Shown here one piece after another: positions 37,734 through 46,711 of a DNA stretch of 64,000 bases. A program made the translations under genes and the position numbers. The first letter of the stretch is position 1, and each line of letters begins with the position of its first letter. The notes beneath the pieces were generated by a model. It had not been told where the DNA came from, did not search any database, and was given only the letters and a program-made list of their open reading frames with translations. The DNA lies in NCBI RefSeq assembly GCF_900103175.1, contig NZ_FNLF01000002.1, positions 4,602,136 to 4,666,135 on the forward strand, given 5' to 3'. The DNA is from Tsukamurella pulmonis (GTDB taxonomy: Bacteria > Actinomycetota > Actinomycetes > Mycobacteriales > Mycobacteriaceae).

Positions 37734-39307
37734 CCGGCCTCGGCGCCACCCTCCGGCTCGTGCTGCGGCGCGACCGGATCCAGTTGGTGGTGTGGCTGCT
37801 GCTCTACGTGGCCATGGCCGCCTCCGCCTACTCCACCGCGAAGACCAACTACGCCGACCCGGCGGCGCTGGAGTCCGCGGCCCGTGCCGCGAGCGAGAAC
37901 CCCTCTCTCGTCGCACTGTTCGGCCCCGTCTACGCAGCCACCACCGGCGCCGTGGGCATGATCAAGATGGTCGTCATGATGGCGGCCGCGCTCGGTCTGC
38001 TCACCGGCCTGCTGGTGATCCGACACACCCGCGCCGACGAGGAATCGGGTCGCCGGGAGATGTTGGGCGCCTCCGCGATCGACCGCACCGCTCCCCCGCT
38101 CGCGGCGCTCATCGAGTCGACGGTGCTCAGCCTCGCGATCGGCGTGCTGAGCGCGCTCGTGCTGGTCGGCATGGGCGCGGAAACCAAGGGCAGCATGCTC
38201 TTCGGCGCACTGTGGGCCTTCACCGGCATCGTCTTCGCCGCCTTCGCACTGCTGTGCGCCCAGGTCACCGAGGGGGCGCGCGCCGCCCGCGGCCTGTTCG
38301 CCGTGGGCCTCGGCGCGGCCTACCTGCTCCGCGCCGCCGGCGACGTCTCGTCGATCCGCAGCGACGGCACGCCCGCCGAGCCCGGCTGGGCGTCGTGGCT
38401 CTCGCCCCTCGGCTGGGCGCAGCAGATCCGCCCGTACGCCGGCGACCGCGCCTGGCCGATCCTGTTGCTGCTCGTGGCGGCGGCGGTGCTCACGGTCGCC
38501 GCGCTGCGCATCGCCGCGCAGCGCGACCTCGGAGCCGGCCTCATCCCCGTCGGGCGCGGCCGCGAGCGCGGCAGCGCCCTGCTCGGGTCGGCGGAGGCGC
38601 TCACCTGGCGGCTGCACCGCGGCCAGCTGATCGGCTGGAGCATCGGCATGCTGGCGGTGGGCCTGGCCTTCGGCGGCATGGGCAGCGCGATCGATTCGCT
38701 CGCCGGCAACGCCGGCACCCGCGAGATGCTCGAGCGGCTCGGCGGCTCCGGTTCGAGCCTGCTCGACATCTTCTTCGGTGCCGAGTTCTCGATCATGGGC
38801 CTCGCCGTCGCGGCGCTGGGCATCTCCATCGTCAACACCGCCTGCTCCGAGGAGACCTCGGGCCACGCGGAGTACCTGCTCTCGGGCCCCGTGCCGCGCC
38901 TGCGCTGGTACGTCTCGCATCTCACCGCCGCCGTGATCGCGACGGGACTGGTGAGTCTCGCTCTGGGCGTGGGCGTCTCGCTCACCGCGGGGCGCCAGCT
39001 GATCGTGCCCGCGCTCGCCGCCCTGCCCGCGGTGTGGGTGATCACCGCGATCGCCGCCCTCGCGGGCGCGATCTCGGCCCGCTGGGCCTCCGTCGGCTGG
39101 GTGGTCCTCGCGCTGTGCGTGATGACCATGGTCGCCGACGTGCTGGGTCTGCCCGACTGGGTCGCCGACGCCTCGCCCTTCAAGCACGTCGCGACGCAGC
39201 CCGGGGCGACGGTCTTCACTGCCGCCACGCTCGTCCTGCTCGTGATCGCCGCCGCGGGCCTGATCGCGGCCGCGTTCTCGGAGTCCCGCCGGGACCTCGC
39301 GGCCTGA
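37730..39307 (+). CDS. ABC exporter permease of the polyketide-antibiotic type (TnrB3-like)
   Basis: 525 residues with about twelve membrane helices in two halves. Each half has a large loop; [27 protein letters not shown] in the first half and [28 protein letters not shown] in the second are matching parts of an internal duplication. This is the COG3559 layout, annotated as exporter of polyketide antibiotics. ATGA couples it to the ATPase gene. The natural substrate is unknown. Confidence 0.88.
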   Translation: MTGLGATLRLVLRRDRIQLVVWLLLYVAMAASAYSTAKTNYADPAALESAARAASENPSLVALFGPVYAATTGAVGMIKMVVMMAAALGLLTGLLVIRHTRADEESGRREMLGASAIDRTAPPLAALIESTVLSLAIGVLSALVLVGMGAETKGSMLFGALWAFTGIVFAAFALLCAQVTEGARAARGLFAVGLGAAYLLRAAGDVSSIRSDGTPAEPGWASWLSPLGWAQQIRPYAGDRAWPILLLLVAAAVLTVAALRIAAQRDLGAGLIPVGRGRERGSALLGSAEALTWRLHRGQLIGWSIGMLAVGLAFGGMGSAIDSLAGNAGTREMLERLGGSGSSLLDIFFGAEFSIMGLAVAALGISIVNTACSEETSGHAEYLLSGPVPRLRWYVSHLTAAVIATGLVSLALGVGVSLTAGRQLIVPALAALPAVWVITAIAALAGAISARWASVGWVVLALCVMTMVADVLGLPDWVADASPFKHVATQPGATVFTAATLVLLVIAAAGLIAAAFSESRRDLAA

Positions 39308-39475
39308 CGGTCCGCGTCCGTCGCGTCCGGAGAACGAGCGTTCCGGGTGCGGCGGACGGGCCCGGTCGCGACCGGCGGCGACCGCCCGCGATCAAGCTGC
39401 GCATCCGCGGTTCGAGCACCCTCCCTTCGGGTTATGCTTGCGCAAAAGTCGGCGACAACAGGTGGGCGTGGAGAC

Positions 39476-40066
39476 ATGGCGATCGTGAACAAGGGGTTCG
39501 GCCAGCGGCGGAGGGTCGATCCGTCCCTCCCGCCCGGACAGCGTCTGGCCTACGACTGGCCCGTCCTCTCGGTCGGACCCACCCCGCAGGTGAGCACCGA
39601 CCGGTGGAGCCTGACCATCATCACCGAGACGGGTGAGAAGCACAGCTGGGACTGGCAGGGCCTGCAGGACCTCGGGGTCGAGGACATCACCACCGACATC
39701 CACTGCGTGACCCACTGGAGCAAGCTCCAGATGCCGTGGCGCGGTGTTCCTCTCGATGCGCTGTTCGCCGACATCGAGACGACGAACGACTACGTGATGG
39801 CCCACTCGTACGACGGCTACACCACCAACCTCGCGCTCGACGAGCTGCTCGACGGCCAGGCCTGGATCGCCACCGAGGCCGAGGGCGCGCCACTCGATCC
39901 CGAGCACGGCGGCCCCGCCCGGCTGCTGGTGCCGCACCTGTACTTCTGGAAGAGCGCCAAGTGGGTGCGCACCCTGCAGCTGATGGACGACAACGACCCC
40001 GGCTTCTGGGAGCAGAACGGCTACCACCTCCACGGTGATCCGTTCCTCGAGGAGCGCTACGCATGA
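39476..40066 (+). CDS. Sulfite-oxidase-like molybdopterin oxidoreductase
   Basis: 196 residues, the short soluble form. The molybdenum-ligating Cys is at about residue 77 in DIHCVTHWSKL, within the ITTDIHCVTHW motif of sulfite-oxidase/YedY-type proteins. YDGYTTNLAL, ARLLVPHLYFWKSAKWV and DDNDPGFWEQNGYH are further family blocks. There is no Tat signal, so it acts in the cytoplasm. A -10-like TATGCT lies at 39433. Its stop overlaps the start of a flavin reductase that is likely its electron partner. Confidence 0.88.
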   Translation: MAIVNKGFGQRRRVDPSLPPGQRLAYDWPVLSVGPTPQVSTDRWSLTIITETGEKHSWDWQGLQDLGVEDITTDIHCVTHWSKLQMPWRGVPLDALFADIETTNDYVMAHSYDGYTTNLALDELLDGQAWIATEAEGAPLDPEHGGPARLLVPHLYFWKSAKWVRTLQLMDDNDPGFWEQNGYHLHGDPFLEERYA

Positions 40067-40812
40067 GCGCACCGTCGAACACCGTGCGCCGCACGAAGCC
40101 GCCCCACGCCGGCTGGCACCGCGCCCGCCTCGTCGAGGCCCGTCCCGAATCGGCCACCTCCCGGCGGCTGGTCTTCGACGTGCCCACCTGGCCCGGCAAC
40201 GACGCGGGCGCCCATGCCGACCTGCGGCTCACGGCGCCGGACGGCTACCAGGCCACCCGCTCGTACTCGCTCGCGTCCTACGGCCCGCAGCGGCGGGTCG
40301 TGCTGGCCGTCGCCGAGGTCCCGGACGGCGAGGTCTCGCCGTACCTCGTGCAGGACCTCGCCGTGGGCGACGAGGTCCAGATCCAGGGCCCGCTGGGCCG
40401 CTACTTCATCTGGCGCCCGGACAAGCACGAGGGCCCGGTGCAGCTGATCGCCGGCGGCTCCGGGGTGGTTCCCCTGTTCCCGATGGCCGAGGCCAACGAG
40501 CAAGCGGAGAACCCGAACCCCGTACGCCTGCTGTACTCGGTGCGGACGGCGCAGGACGTGATGTTCGACGCCGAGCTGCAGGCCCTGCAGCACACCGACG
40601 TCCGAGTGATCCACACCCGCGAGGACACGGCCGAGCGGCCCGCGGGGCGGCTGACCCAGGACGAGTTCGCCGAGCTCGTCGTGCCCCCGGCGGAATCGAG
40701 TGCCCTCTACATCTGCGGCCCGACGGTCTTCGTCGAGACCGTCGCGAACTGGGCCACGAGCCTCGGCTACCCGGCGCAGTCGATCCGTACCGAACGATTC
40801 GGAGGCAAGTGA
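40063..40812 (+). CDS. Ferredoxin-reductase-type FAD/NAD(P)H oxidoreductase
   Basis: 249 residues. The FAD-binding motif is RSYSLAS (about 66-72), followed by GPLGRYFIW and the NAD-binding GGSGVVPLFPMAE. Near the end is YICGPTVFVETV. No iron-sulfur domain is attached, so it must pass electrons to a partner protein. ATGA overlap with the molybdopterin gene makes that its most likely partner. The gene is followed after 1 bp by the DUF6510 gene. Confidence 0.92.
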   Translation: MSAPSNTVRRTKPPHAGWHRARLVEARPESATSRRLVFDVPTWPGNDAGAHADLRLTAPDGYQATRSYSLASYGPQRRVVLAVAEVPDGEVSPYLVQDLAVGDEVQIQGPLGRYFIWRPDKHEGPVQLIAGGSGVVPLFPMAEANEQAENPNPVRLLYSVRTAQDVMFDAELQALQHTDVRVIHTREDTAERPAGRLTQDEFAELVVPPAESSALYICGPTVFVETVANWATSLGYPAQSIRTERFGGK

Positions 40813-40813
40813 C

Positions 40814-41068
40814 GTGGTAACAGCACTCGATGGCAATGTCGCGACCGGCCCGCTGGCCGAGGTCTTCGGTATCGACGTCTCGGCCGCGCTGGCCGAATGC
40901 GCCGAATGCGCGAAAACGGACCCGTTCTGCGTCGCGGTGGTCTACGCCTCGCCGATGGGCATGGTGATCCGGTGCCGTTCCTGCGGTGCGGTGCTGACCG
41001 TGCTCGTCCAGCGGGAGGGCACCTGGCGGTGCCGCTTGACCGGCGTCGCCGCGCTCACCCTCCGCTAG
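40814..41068 (+). CDS. DUF6510 small zinc-ribbon-like protein
   Basis: 84 residues. Two Cys pairs, CAEC (about 29-32) and CRSC (about 55-58), suggest a zinc ribbon or a small iron centre. GTG 40814 has GGAGG 8 nt upstream. It is the third gene of the molybdopterin-FAD reductase operon; DUF6510 proteins recur in this setting in actinobacteria. A role as assembly factor or electron carrier is inference. Confidence 0.8.
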   Translation: MVTALDGNVATGPLAEVFGIDVSAALAECAECAKTDPFCVAVVYASPMGMVIRCRSCGAVLTVLVQREGTWRCRLTGVAALTLR

Positions 41069-41144
41069 GCCCGCACAGCGTCCTCGTTCTCCGTGATCGG
41101 CGATCCCTCGCTGCGATCATCCGTACTGACCTGAAGGACAAGCC

Positions 41145-42164
41145 ATGTCGCACCATTTCGATATCCCCAGCGCCGACGAGGATCCCCGGCTCAACATCAC
41201 CGACTTCTACCTGTTCGAGGGCGGCCCCGACACCACCGTGATGGCGATGGCCGTCAACCCCGTCGCGGCGGAGAAGTTCGCCACCGCGCCGTTCCGCGAC
41301 GAGGGCCTGTACGCCTTCCGTTTCGACACCGACGGCGACGACACGGAGAACCTGACGTTCAAGTTCCGCTTCGACGAGACCGTCCACGTCGACCGGGGCA
41401 ACGGCCACGCGCAGCAGCTCGAGGTCGTCATGGCCACCGGCGACGACGCGACGAAGGGTGCCGACGGCGAGCTCCTCGCCAAGGGCCTGACCGGTGAGAC
41501 CGTCACCGGCGAGCACGGAGTACGTGCGTACGCGGCCGTCAGCTTCGACGCCTTCGGCGGCGACCACGTGGCGCTCGACGCCTTCCAGGAGGATTTCGCA
41601 CGCGGCGAGTACCGGCCCGATCGCTTCCAGAACAAGGAGAACGGCTTCGACGGCCGCTCCGTCGCGACGATCGTGCTCGAGGTGCCGAACTCGCTCCTCG
41701 GCGGTGCCGGTGCGCGCGTGCACAGCTGGGCCACGGTCTCGCTCTACGGCCACGCGCCCGAGCAGCAGGTCAACCGCTGGGGCCTGCCGCTGTTCACGCA
41801 CATCTTCCTCCCCGACGCGGAGACGAAGGACGCGTACAACCGGACCGCGCCGTCGGGCGACAACACCGCCGTGCTCGCGGCCGCGCGCACCCGGATCGCG
41901 CAGTACGTCACGGCCGCGAAGACCTCCCGCGACCCGGAGGCGTACGCCGACCGGGTGCTGGCGCTCTTCGGGGCCACCACGCTCCCCTACGTCATCGGCT
42001 CGTTCGCCTCGTTCGACTTCGCCGGGATCAACGGCCGCAGCCTGTCCGACAACGTGATGGACAACGCCCTGGTCTTCGTCACCAACTCGGCGCTGGGCAC
42101 GGGCATCGCGCCCAACCCGGCGCGCATGACGTCGCAGTTCCCCTTCTTCGTCGACTTCGCGTAG
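41145..42164 (+). CDS. DUF4331 family protein
   Basis: 339 residues. It starts MSHHFDIPSADEDPRLNITDFYLFEG, the DUF4331 signature. Blocks such as YAFRFDTDGDD, VLEVPNSLLGG, RWGLPLFTHIFLPD and LPYVIGSFASFDFAGINGRSLSDNVMDNALVFVTN continue to the end. The family is of unknown function, often secreted; this copy has no signal peptide. AAGGAC precedes the ATG. It lies 76 bp after DUF6510 and may be in the same transcript. Confidence 0.87.
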   Translation: MSHHFDIPSADEDPRLNITDFYLFEGGPDTTVMAMAVNPVAAEKFATAPFRDEGLYAFRFDTDGDDTENLTFKFRFDETVHVDRGNGHAQQLEVVMATGDDATKGADGELLAKGLTGETVTGEHGVRAYAAVSFDAFGGDHVALDAFQEDFARGEYRPDRFQNKENGFDGRSVATIVLEVPNSLLGGAGARVHSWATVSLYGHAPEQQVNRWGLPLFTHIFLPDAETKDAYNRTAPSGDNTAVLAAARTRIAQYVTAAKTSRDPEAYADRVLALFGATTLPYVIGSFASFDFAGINGRSLSDNVMDNALVFVTNSALGTGIAPNPARMTSQFPFFVDFA

Positions 42165-42265
42165 CGGATCACCGAACCCGGCCGAGGCCGCTCCGACGAT
42201 GCCGTCGGGGCGGCCTCCGTCGTCCCGCCCCGCCCGTGGGGCGCGCGACATGTGAGACTGCATCG

Positions 42266-42799
42266 GTGAACAGCGAGCAGCAGCCCGATGAGCCGGACGA
42301 TCGCATCCCCGACACCACCGTGGAATGGGTGGCCGGCCCGGGCGATGCGCGGCGGGCGACCCTGTCGGTGATCCGGTCGCGCCGGCTGTGGCGGCGCACC
42401 CTGCTCCTCGCGGTCGTCGTGGGCCTGGTCGCCGCCACGATCTGCATCGCTACGGGCAGCGGGTGGCTGCTCGGGGCGGCGATCGGCGGCGGATTCTTCG
42501 CGCTGGTCGCCGTCGAACTGCCGATCGTCGCGCTCGTCTGCGCGTGGCTGCAGAACCGCCGAGTGCTCCGGCCCGGGGCACGCTGGGCCGCGGGGAGCAA
42601 CGCCACGCGGATCCGGATCGACAGCCCCGTGAACACGATCGTCCTGGAGCGGGCCAACCTCGAATCCGTGCAGCCGGCCTGGGCGATGGTGCTACTGACG
42701 GTGCGCCCCGCGCAACACTTCGCCGTACCCGCCCCGCTGTTCTCGGGACTCCTGACGGACCCCGGGCTGCGGGTCACGGCCGACGATCTCATGCTCTGA
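42266..42799 (+). CDS. Hypothetical membrane protein with two helices
   Basis: 177 residues, family not recognised. Two adjacent hydrophobic stretches (LLLAVVVGLVAATICIATGSGWLL and AIGGGFFALVAVELPIVALVCAWL) follow a polar N-terminus. A cytoplasmic C-terminal domain contains RIRIDSPVNTIVLERANLESVQ. GTG 42266 lies 6 nt after GAGACT (42254-42259), a possible leaderless start. The downstream gap is AT-richer and carries a hairpin. Confidence 0.65.
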   Translation: MNSEQQPDEPDDRIPDTTVEWVAGPGDARRATLSVIRSRRLWRRTLLLAVVVGLVAATICIATGSGWLLGAAIGGGFFALVAVELPIVALVCAWLQNRRVLRPGARWAAGSNATRIRIDSPVNTIVLERANLESVQPAWAMVLLTVRPAQHFAVPAPLFSGLLTDPGLRVTADDLML

Positions 42800-42865
42800 G
42801 ACGCTTGAGGTTTCACCTGAGAGAAGTTCGGCTAACTTTTCAGATCAAAAGCCCTGCAAATGACT

Positions 42866-42899
42866 ACTGACCGCAGCGAGCGAGTCAGCTGCGGTCAGT
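42866..42899. terminator. Hairpin in AT-rich gap between convergent genes
   Basis: ACTGACCGCAG and CTGCGGTCAGT form an 11-bp perfect stem with a 12-nt loop. The 160-bp gap between the membrane gene and the racemase is less GC-rich than elsewhere and also contains GCGATGA/TCATCGC (42925-42949) with an AT-rich loop. The hairpin probably terminates one or both genes. Confidence 0.6.
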
Positions 42900-42959
42900 G
42901 CTCCCTCAGGATAACAGCAGAGTTGCGATGATGCATATATCTCATCGCGATCGTCTTTG

Positions 42960-43757
42960 TCACGGCGTTTTCGCGCCGCGCCCGCACCGCTCCAGCAGCA
43001 GCCGCCCGGCCGGGTAGGCCGCGAGCGTCGCCGGCAGCGCGCCCGGCCGCCCCGACTCGAGCACGGCCACCACCGCGCCGAGCTCCGACGGCCCGCCCGG
43101 CTCCACACCGAGCCGGCGCAGGGTCTGGCGCGCGACGGGCTCGGGCGAGTCGAAGACGGCCACCTCGCGCCCCGTCCGCTGCCGCAGCGCGGCCACGATC
43201 GGCTCCCTGACCAGGCCGTAATGGGTGCAGCCGAGCACCACCGACTCGATGTCGGGCGGCGTCAGCGCCGCCGCGGCGTCGATCGCCGCCGTCACCCGCT
43301 GCGGATCGCCGGAGTCGATCGCCTCCGCCAGCCCGTAGCAGGGGATGCGGTGCGCCAGCGCCGGGTCGGCGAAGGCCTCGATCAAAGCGGTCTGATAGTC
43401 GCTCACCGTCGCCGCGGCGGTGGCCCAGACGGCGAAGGGGCGCCCCGTCGACCCGGCCGGACGGATGGCGGGCACCACCCCGACCACGGGGATCGCGGGC
43501 TCGAACCGTGCGCGCGCCGCCTCCAGGGCGTACATGGAGCCCGTGTTGCAAGCGACGATGATCGCGTCCACCCCGTGGCGCGCCGCGGCGCCGGCCATCG
43601 CGACCACGCACTCGGAGATCCGGGCGGGCTCGAGCAGGCCGTAGGGCATGTTGTCGGGGTCGCGGGCCAGCACCAACTCGGTGTCGGGGCGCACGCGGGA
43701 GAGGGCGTCGGCGTAGTTGACCATCCCGAAACCGGAGTCGATCACCGCTACACGCAT
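42960..43757 (-). CDS. Glutamate/Asp racemase family protein (atypical MurI)
   Basis: 265 residues. The two catalytic Cys are in VACNTGS (about residue 70) and LGCTHYG (about 177), as in cofactor-independent glutamate racemases. The N-terminal motif is VIDSGFGMVNY instead of the usual FDSGVGG, and overall similarity to canonical MurI is low. It may make D-glutamate, or act on another amino acid or hydantoin. It has its own promoter region opposite to the histidine-kinase gene end, 9 bp away. Confidence 0.78.
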   Translation of the reverse strand: MRVAVIDSGFGMVNYADALSRVRPDTELVLARDPDNMPYGLLEPARISECVVAMAGAAARHGVDAIIVACNTGSMYALEAARARFEPAIPVVGVVPAIRPAGSTGRPFAVWATAAATVSDYQTALIEAFADPALAHRIPCYGLAEAIDSGDPQRVTAAIDAAAALTPPDIESVVLGCTHYGLVREPIVAALRQRTGREVAVFDSPEPVARQTLRRLGVEPGGPSELGAVVAVLESGRPGALPATLAAYPAGRLLLERCGRGAKTP

Positions 43758-43766
43758 GACCCGAAT

Positions 43767-45185
43767 TTACCGGGCGAGCCGCAACCGGAAGACGGTGGTG
43801 GCGCCCTCGCGCCGGTAATCGACGTCGCCGCCCAGCAACCGCGCGTTGTCCCGGGCGATCGCGAGGCCGAGCCCCGCTCCCCCGCCCGCACCGCGCGAGC
43901 GCGCCTCCTGCGCCTTGGCGAACCGGCCGAAGACCCGCTCCTCGTCACCGGCGGGCACCCCGGGCCCGTGATCGCGCACCTCGACGACGGCACCGTCGGG
44001 GACGGGCGCCACGGTCACCGTCACCGGCGGGGCGCCGTGCCGGATCGCGTTGCCCACGAGGTTGGTCACCACCGCGACCACGCGGCGGCGGTCGGATTCG
44101 ACGGTGAGCGGCGCACCGTCGAGCGCGACGGCCTCCCAGCCGCGCGCGTCCAGGGCCTCGCGCAGCGCGCCGACCAGCTCGAAGGGCGCGCGCCGGACCT
44201 CCGCGGCGCCGGCGTCGAGACGCGTCATCTCGAGCAGGTCGTCGACGAGGCCGGCCAGGGTGTCGACCTCGGAGGCCACCAGCTCGGAGGCGCGCCGCAG
44301 GTCGTGCCCGAGCGGGAGGGCGGCGGCCTCCTCGCGCAGCACTTCCGCGGCGGGCACCAGGGCGGCGAGCGGGCTGCGCAGCTCGTGCGAGACGTCGCCG
44401 ACGAACCGCCGCGAGCGCGCGTCCTGGTTGCGCAGCACGTCGATCGATTCGATCTGCCGGTCGAGCATCGCGTTGAACGTCTCGGTGAGGTCGCGCAGCT
44501 CCGTCACCTCGGTCGCGGGCAGGCGGGCCTCGGTGTCGCCGTCGGTGACCCGCGCCGCGACGGCCTGGATGCGGCTCAGCGGCCGGATCACCGTGCGCGC
44601 GACGACGAGTGCCACGAGGATGCCGAGGAGGGCGCTGCCCGCCACGGCGACCACCACCAGCAACGTGAGTCGGCTCAACCGCGGCCCCACGTCCTCGAGC
44701 GGCTGGACGCCGTAGACCACCATCGTCGAATCGCCGGGGGTCGCACGCTTGGAGACGCTGTGCGCCACCAGGACCCGCCCTCCCGACAATCGCTGGAATC
44801 GGTAGAGCGTCGGCATCCCCTGCAGTTCGGCGCGCATCTCCCGCGGAATGTCCTGCGGGCGGATCCCGATGCCCGGCTGGACCGCGTCCCCATCGACCTC
44901 CACCAGGTAGTCCGCGCTGAGCGCGGCGAAGGCGCTCACCGGCTCGTCGGACCCGGGCACCCCCATTCCCGGCTCGCGCATCGGGTACCGCTCGAAATTG
45001 TCCATGTCGTGCCGGAACGTGGTCAGCACCGCGTCCTGCGCGTCCTGGTACACCCAGTCCCGCACCACCATCGCCACCGAGAGCCCGGTGACCCCCGCCG
45101 TCACGCAGGTCACGATCACCACGATCGCGAGGATGCGGTTGCGCAGGCCGGCGATGAGCGCGGGCCGGGGCGCCCGCCCCGTCAT
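43767..45185 (-). CDS. Sensor histidine kinase
   Basis: 472 residues. Membrane helices lie at about 18-40 and 173-197, flanking an extracellular sensor domain of about 130 residues. A HAMP domain follows (about 198-250). The phosphorylated His is at about 267 in VSHELRSPLAAL. The ATPase domain has NLVGNAIRHG (N box), DHGPGVP (G1) and GAGLGLAIA (G2). Its start overlaps the response regulator stop (ATGA), forming a standard two-component pair. The stimulus is unknown. Confidence 0.93.
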   Translation of the reverse strand: MTGRAPRPALIAGLRNRILAIVVIVTCVTAGVTGLSVAMVVRDWVYQDAQDAVLTTFRHDMDNFERYPMREPGMGVPGSDEPVSAFAALSADYLVEVDGDAVQPGIGIRPQDIPREMRAELQGMPTLYRFQRLSGGRVLVAHSVSKRATPGDSTMVVYGVQPLEDVGPRLSRLTLLVVVAVAGSALLGILVALVVARTVIRPLSRIQAVAARVTDGDTEARLPATEVTELRDLTETFNAMLDRQIESIDVLRNQDARSRRFVGDVSHELRSPLAALVPAAEVLREEAAALPLGHDLRRASELVASEVDTLAGLVDDLLEMTRLDAGAAEVRRAPFELVGALREALDARGWEAVALDGAPLTVESDRRRVVAVVTNLVGNAIRHGAPPVTVTVAPVPDGAVVEVRDHGPGVPAGDEERVFGRFAKAQEARSRGAGGGAGLGLAIARDNARLLGGDVDYRREGATTVFRLRLAR

Positions 45186-45871
45186 GACGTGGGCCGGAAC
45201 CGGTAGCCGAAGCCGCGCACCGTCTCGATGTGACTGGCCCCCTCGGGCGGATCGATCTTGGGGCGCAGCCGCAGGATCGCGTTGTCGACGAGGCGGGAGT
45301 CGCCGAGGAAGTCCTGGTTCCACGCCATCGCGAGCAGCTGCTCGCGGCTGAGCACCTGGCCCGGGTGATCGGCGAAGGCGTACATCAGGCGCTTCTCCGT
45401 GGGCGTGAGCGGCAGCGGCGCACCGTCGCGCAGGACCTCGGCGCCGGCCCGGTCGATCACCAGCGGACCGTCGGCGGGCGGCGCCTGCGGCTCCTCCTCC
45501 GCGGGGGCGGCCGGGGCCGAGCGGCGCAGGGCCGCCTTGATCCGTGCGTCCAGTACGCGGGGGCTGACCGGCTTGACCACGTAGTCGTCGGCGCCGGCCT
45601 CGAGCCCCGCGACGGTGTCGATGTCGTCGGAGCGGGCCGTGAGCATGAGGATCGGAACCGCGCTGGAGCGGCGGATGCGGCGGCACACGGCGAAGCCGTC
45701 CTCGCCGGGCAGGCCGACGTCCAGGATCACGGCGTCGACGGCGCCCACGCGCTCCTCGAGATCGTCCGTCGCGGCGGTGAGGTGCTCGACGGCGTGATCG
45801 AGCCGCCCGAGCGAGAGCGCCAGCGCATCGACGATCGCGGGATCATCCTCGATGAGCAGCAGTCTGACCAC
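45182..45871 (-). CDS. OmpR-family response regulator
   Basis: 229 residues. The receiver domain has IEDD acid pocket and phosphoacceptor Asp51 in VILDVGLPG, with conserved Lys in VVKPVSPR. The winged-helix DNA-binding domain ends in SRLVDNAILRLRPKIDPPEGASHIETVRGFGYRF. A Pro/Ala linker separates them (about 118-135). GTG 45871 has AAGGGAG upstream. Its start lies inside the 3' end of the PAP2 gene (29-bp overlap), so PAP2, regulator and kinase form one operon. Confidence 0.93.
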   Translation of the reverse strand: MVRLLLIEDDPAIVDALALSLGRLDHAVEHLTAATDDLEERVGAVDAVILDVGLPGEDGFAVCRRIRRSSAVPILMLTARSDDIDTVAGLEAGADDYVVKPVSPRVLDARIKAALRRSAPAAPAEEEPQAPPADGPLVIDRAGAEVLRDGAPLPLTPTEKRLMYAFADHPGQVLSREQLLAMAWNQDFLGDSRLVDNAILRLRPKIDPPEGASHIETVRGFGYRFRPTS

Positions 45872-46505
45872 CGGTGAGGCTCCCTTCCACGTCCGACGTC
45901 CACGCCCAGGCGGCCTGGCCGACCCGCACGACGGCGGCGGCGAGGACCGCCACCAACCATGCTCCCAGGACATCGCCCGGCCGGTGCCACTGTTGGGCGA
46001 CGACCAGGACGGAGACGACGAAACCGGCGGATGCCGCCAGCAGGACGGCCAGCGACCGGTAGGGCCGGGCCGCGGAGCCCACGAGGACGACGGCGAGCGC
46101 GGCGACCACGGCCACGGTGTTCGAGGGGAAGGAGTTGAGCATCGGGCCGATGCCGAACGAGGGGCGGTCCAGGAGCGCCTTGAGCACGTAGGCGCTGGCG
46201 ACCGTCCCGAACAGGACGAGCGCCGCCGAGACCGCGACCGTCTTCGACCTGCGGCTCGCGACGACCGCGGCCACCACGACGCCGCCCACGGCGAGCATCG
46301 GCAGCTGGTAGCGGCCCAGCGCCCCCTCCACGGGGTTCTCGACACCGAAGGCGGCGGAGATCCACCGCATGAGCTCGTGGTCGACGTTCTGGCCCGTCGA
46401 CGTGCCGACCACCGCGAGGTACAGGCCGGCCAGCGCGAGAGCGGTGACAACGGCCGTCGTCGCGGCGGTCCAGGGGCGAGTGCTTGCGAACATGACGCCC
46501 AGCAT
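45843..46505 (-). CDS. PAP2-family membrane phosphatase
   Basis: 220 residues with about six helices. The acid phosphatase motifs are KALLDRP (C1), SFPSNTVAV (C2) and VVAQQWHRPGDVLGAW (C3, with His and Asp). The usual C2 motif is PSGH; here it is PSNT, so the proton-donor His is absent, a variant also seen in other actinobacterial PAP2 proteins. It would act on lipid phosphates outside the membrane. ATG 46505 has GAGAGGG upstream. It is first in the operon with the two-component pair. Confidence 0.82.
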   Translation of the reverse strand: MLGVMFASTRPWTAATTAVVTALALAGLYLAVVGTSTGQNVDHELMRWISAAFGVENPVEGALGRYQLPMLAVGGVVVAAVVASRRSKTVAVSAALVLFGTVASAYVLKALLDRPSFGIGPMLNSFPSNTVAVVAALAVVLVGSAARPYRSLAVLLAASAGFVVSVLVVAQQWHRPGDVLGAWLVAVLAAAVVRVGQAAWAWTSDVEGSLTGGQTAAHRG

Positions 46506-46673
46506 TCTGCCCTCTCGTCGCCCGAAGTCCTCCGTTCGACCCCACGTTCGTCACAATCGTGTCGCAATCCACCGGGTCGCCGCCGCCCGAAATTCGGGTT
46601 CTGCGAGGGTCCGCGGCGATTTCCTGCCGCGGACCGTCGCTGAACCCGATTCTCGGGCAGAGAGCGGCGGCGC

Positions 46674-46693
46674 CGCGGAGGGTGAGCTCCGCG
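46674..46693 (-). terminator. Hairpin terminator of the SulP-carbonic anhydrase gene
   Basis: CGCGGAG and CTCCGCG form a 7-bp stem with a 6-nt loop. It can be extended by outer GCGGCG/CGCCGC pairs with a bulge. It lies 19 bp downstream of the SulP-carbonic anhydrase stop. Confidence 0.5.
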
Positions 46694-46711
46694 ACGCCGC
46701 GCCGACGGCCG

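Noticed and set aside
39308..39360. A third copy of the 62-bp intergenic repeat
   Set aside because: It shares GTCCG-type inverted ends but does not align with the two copies.
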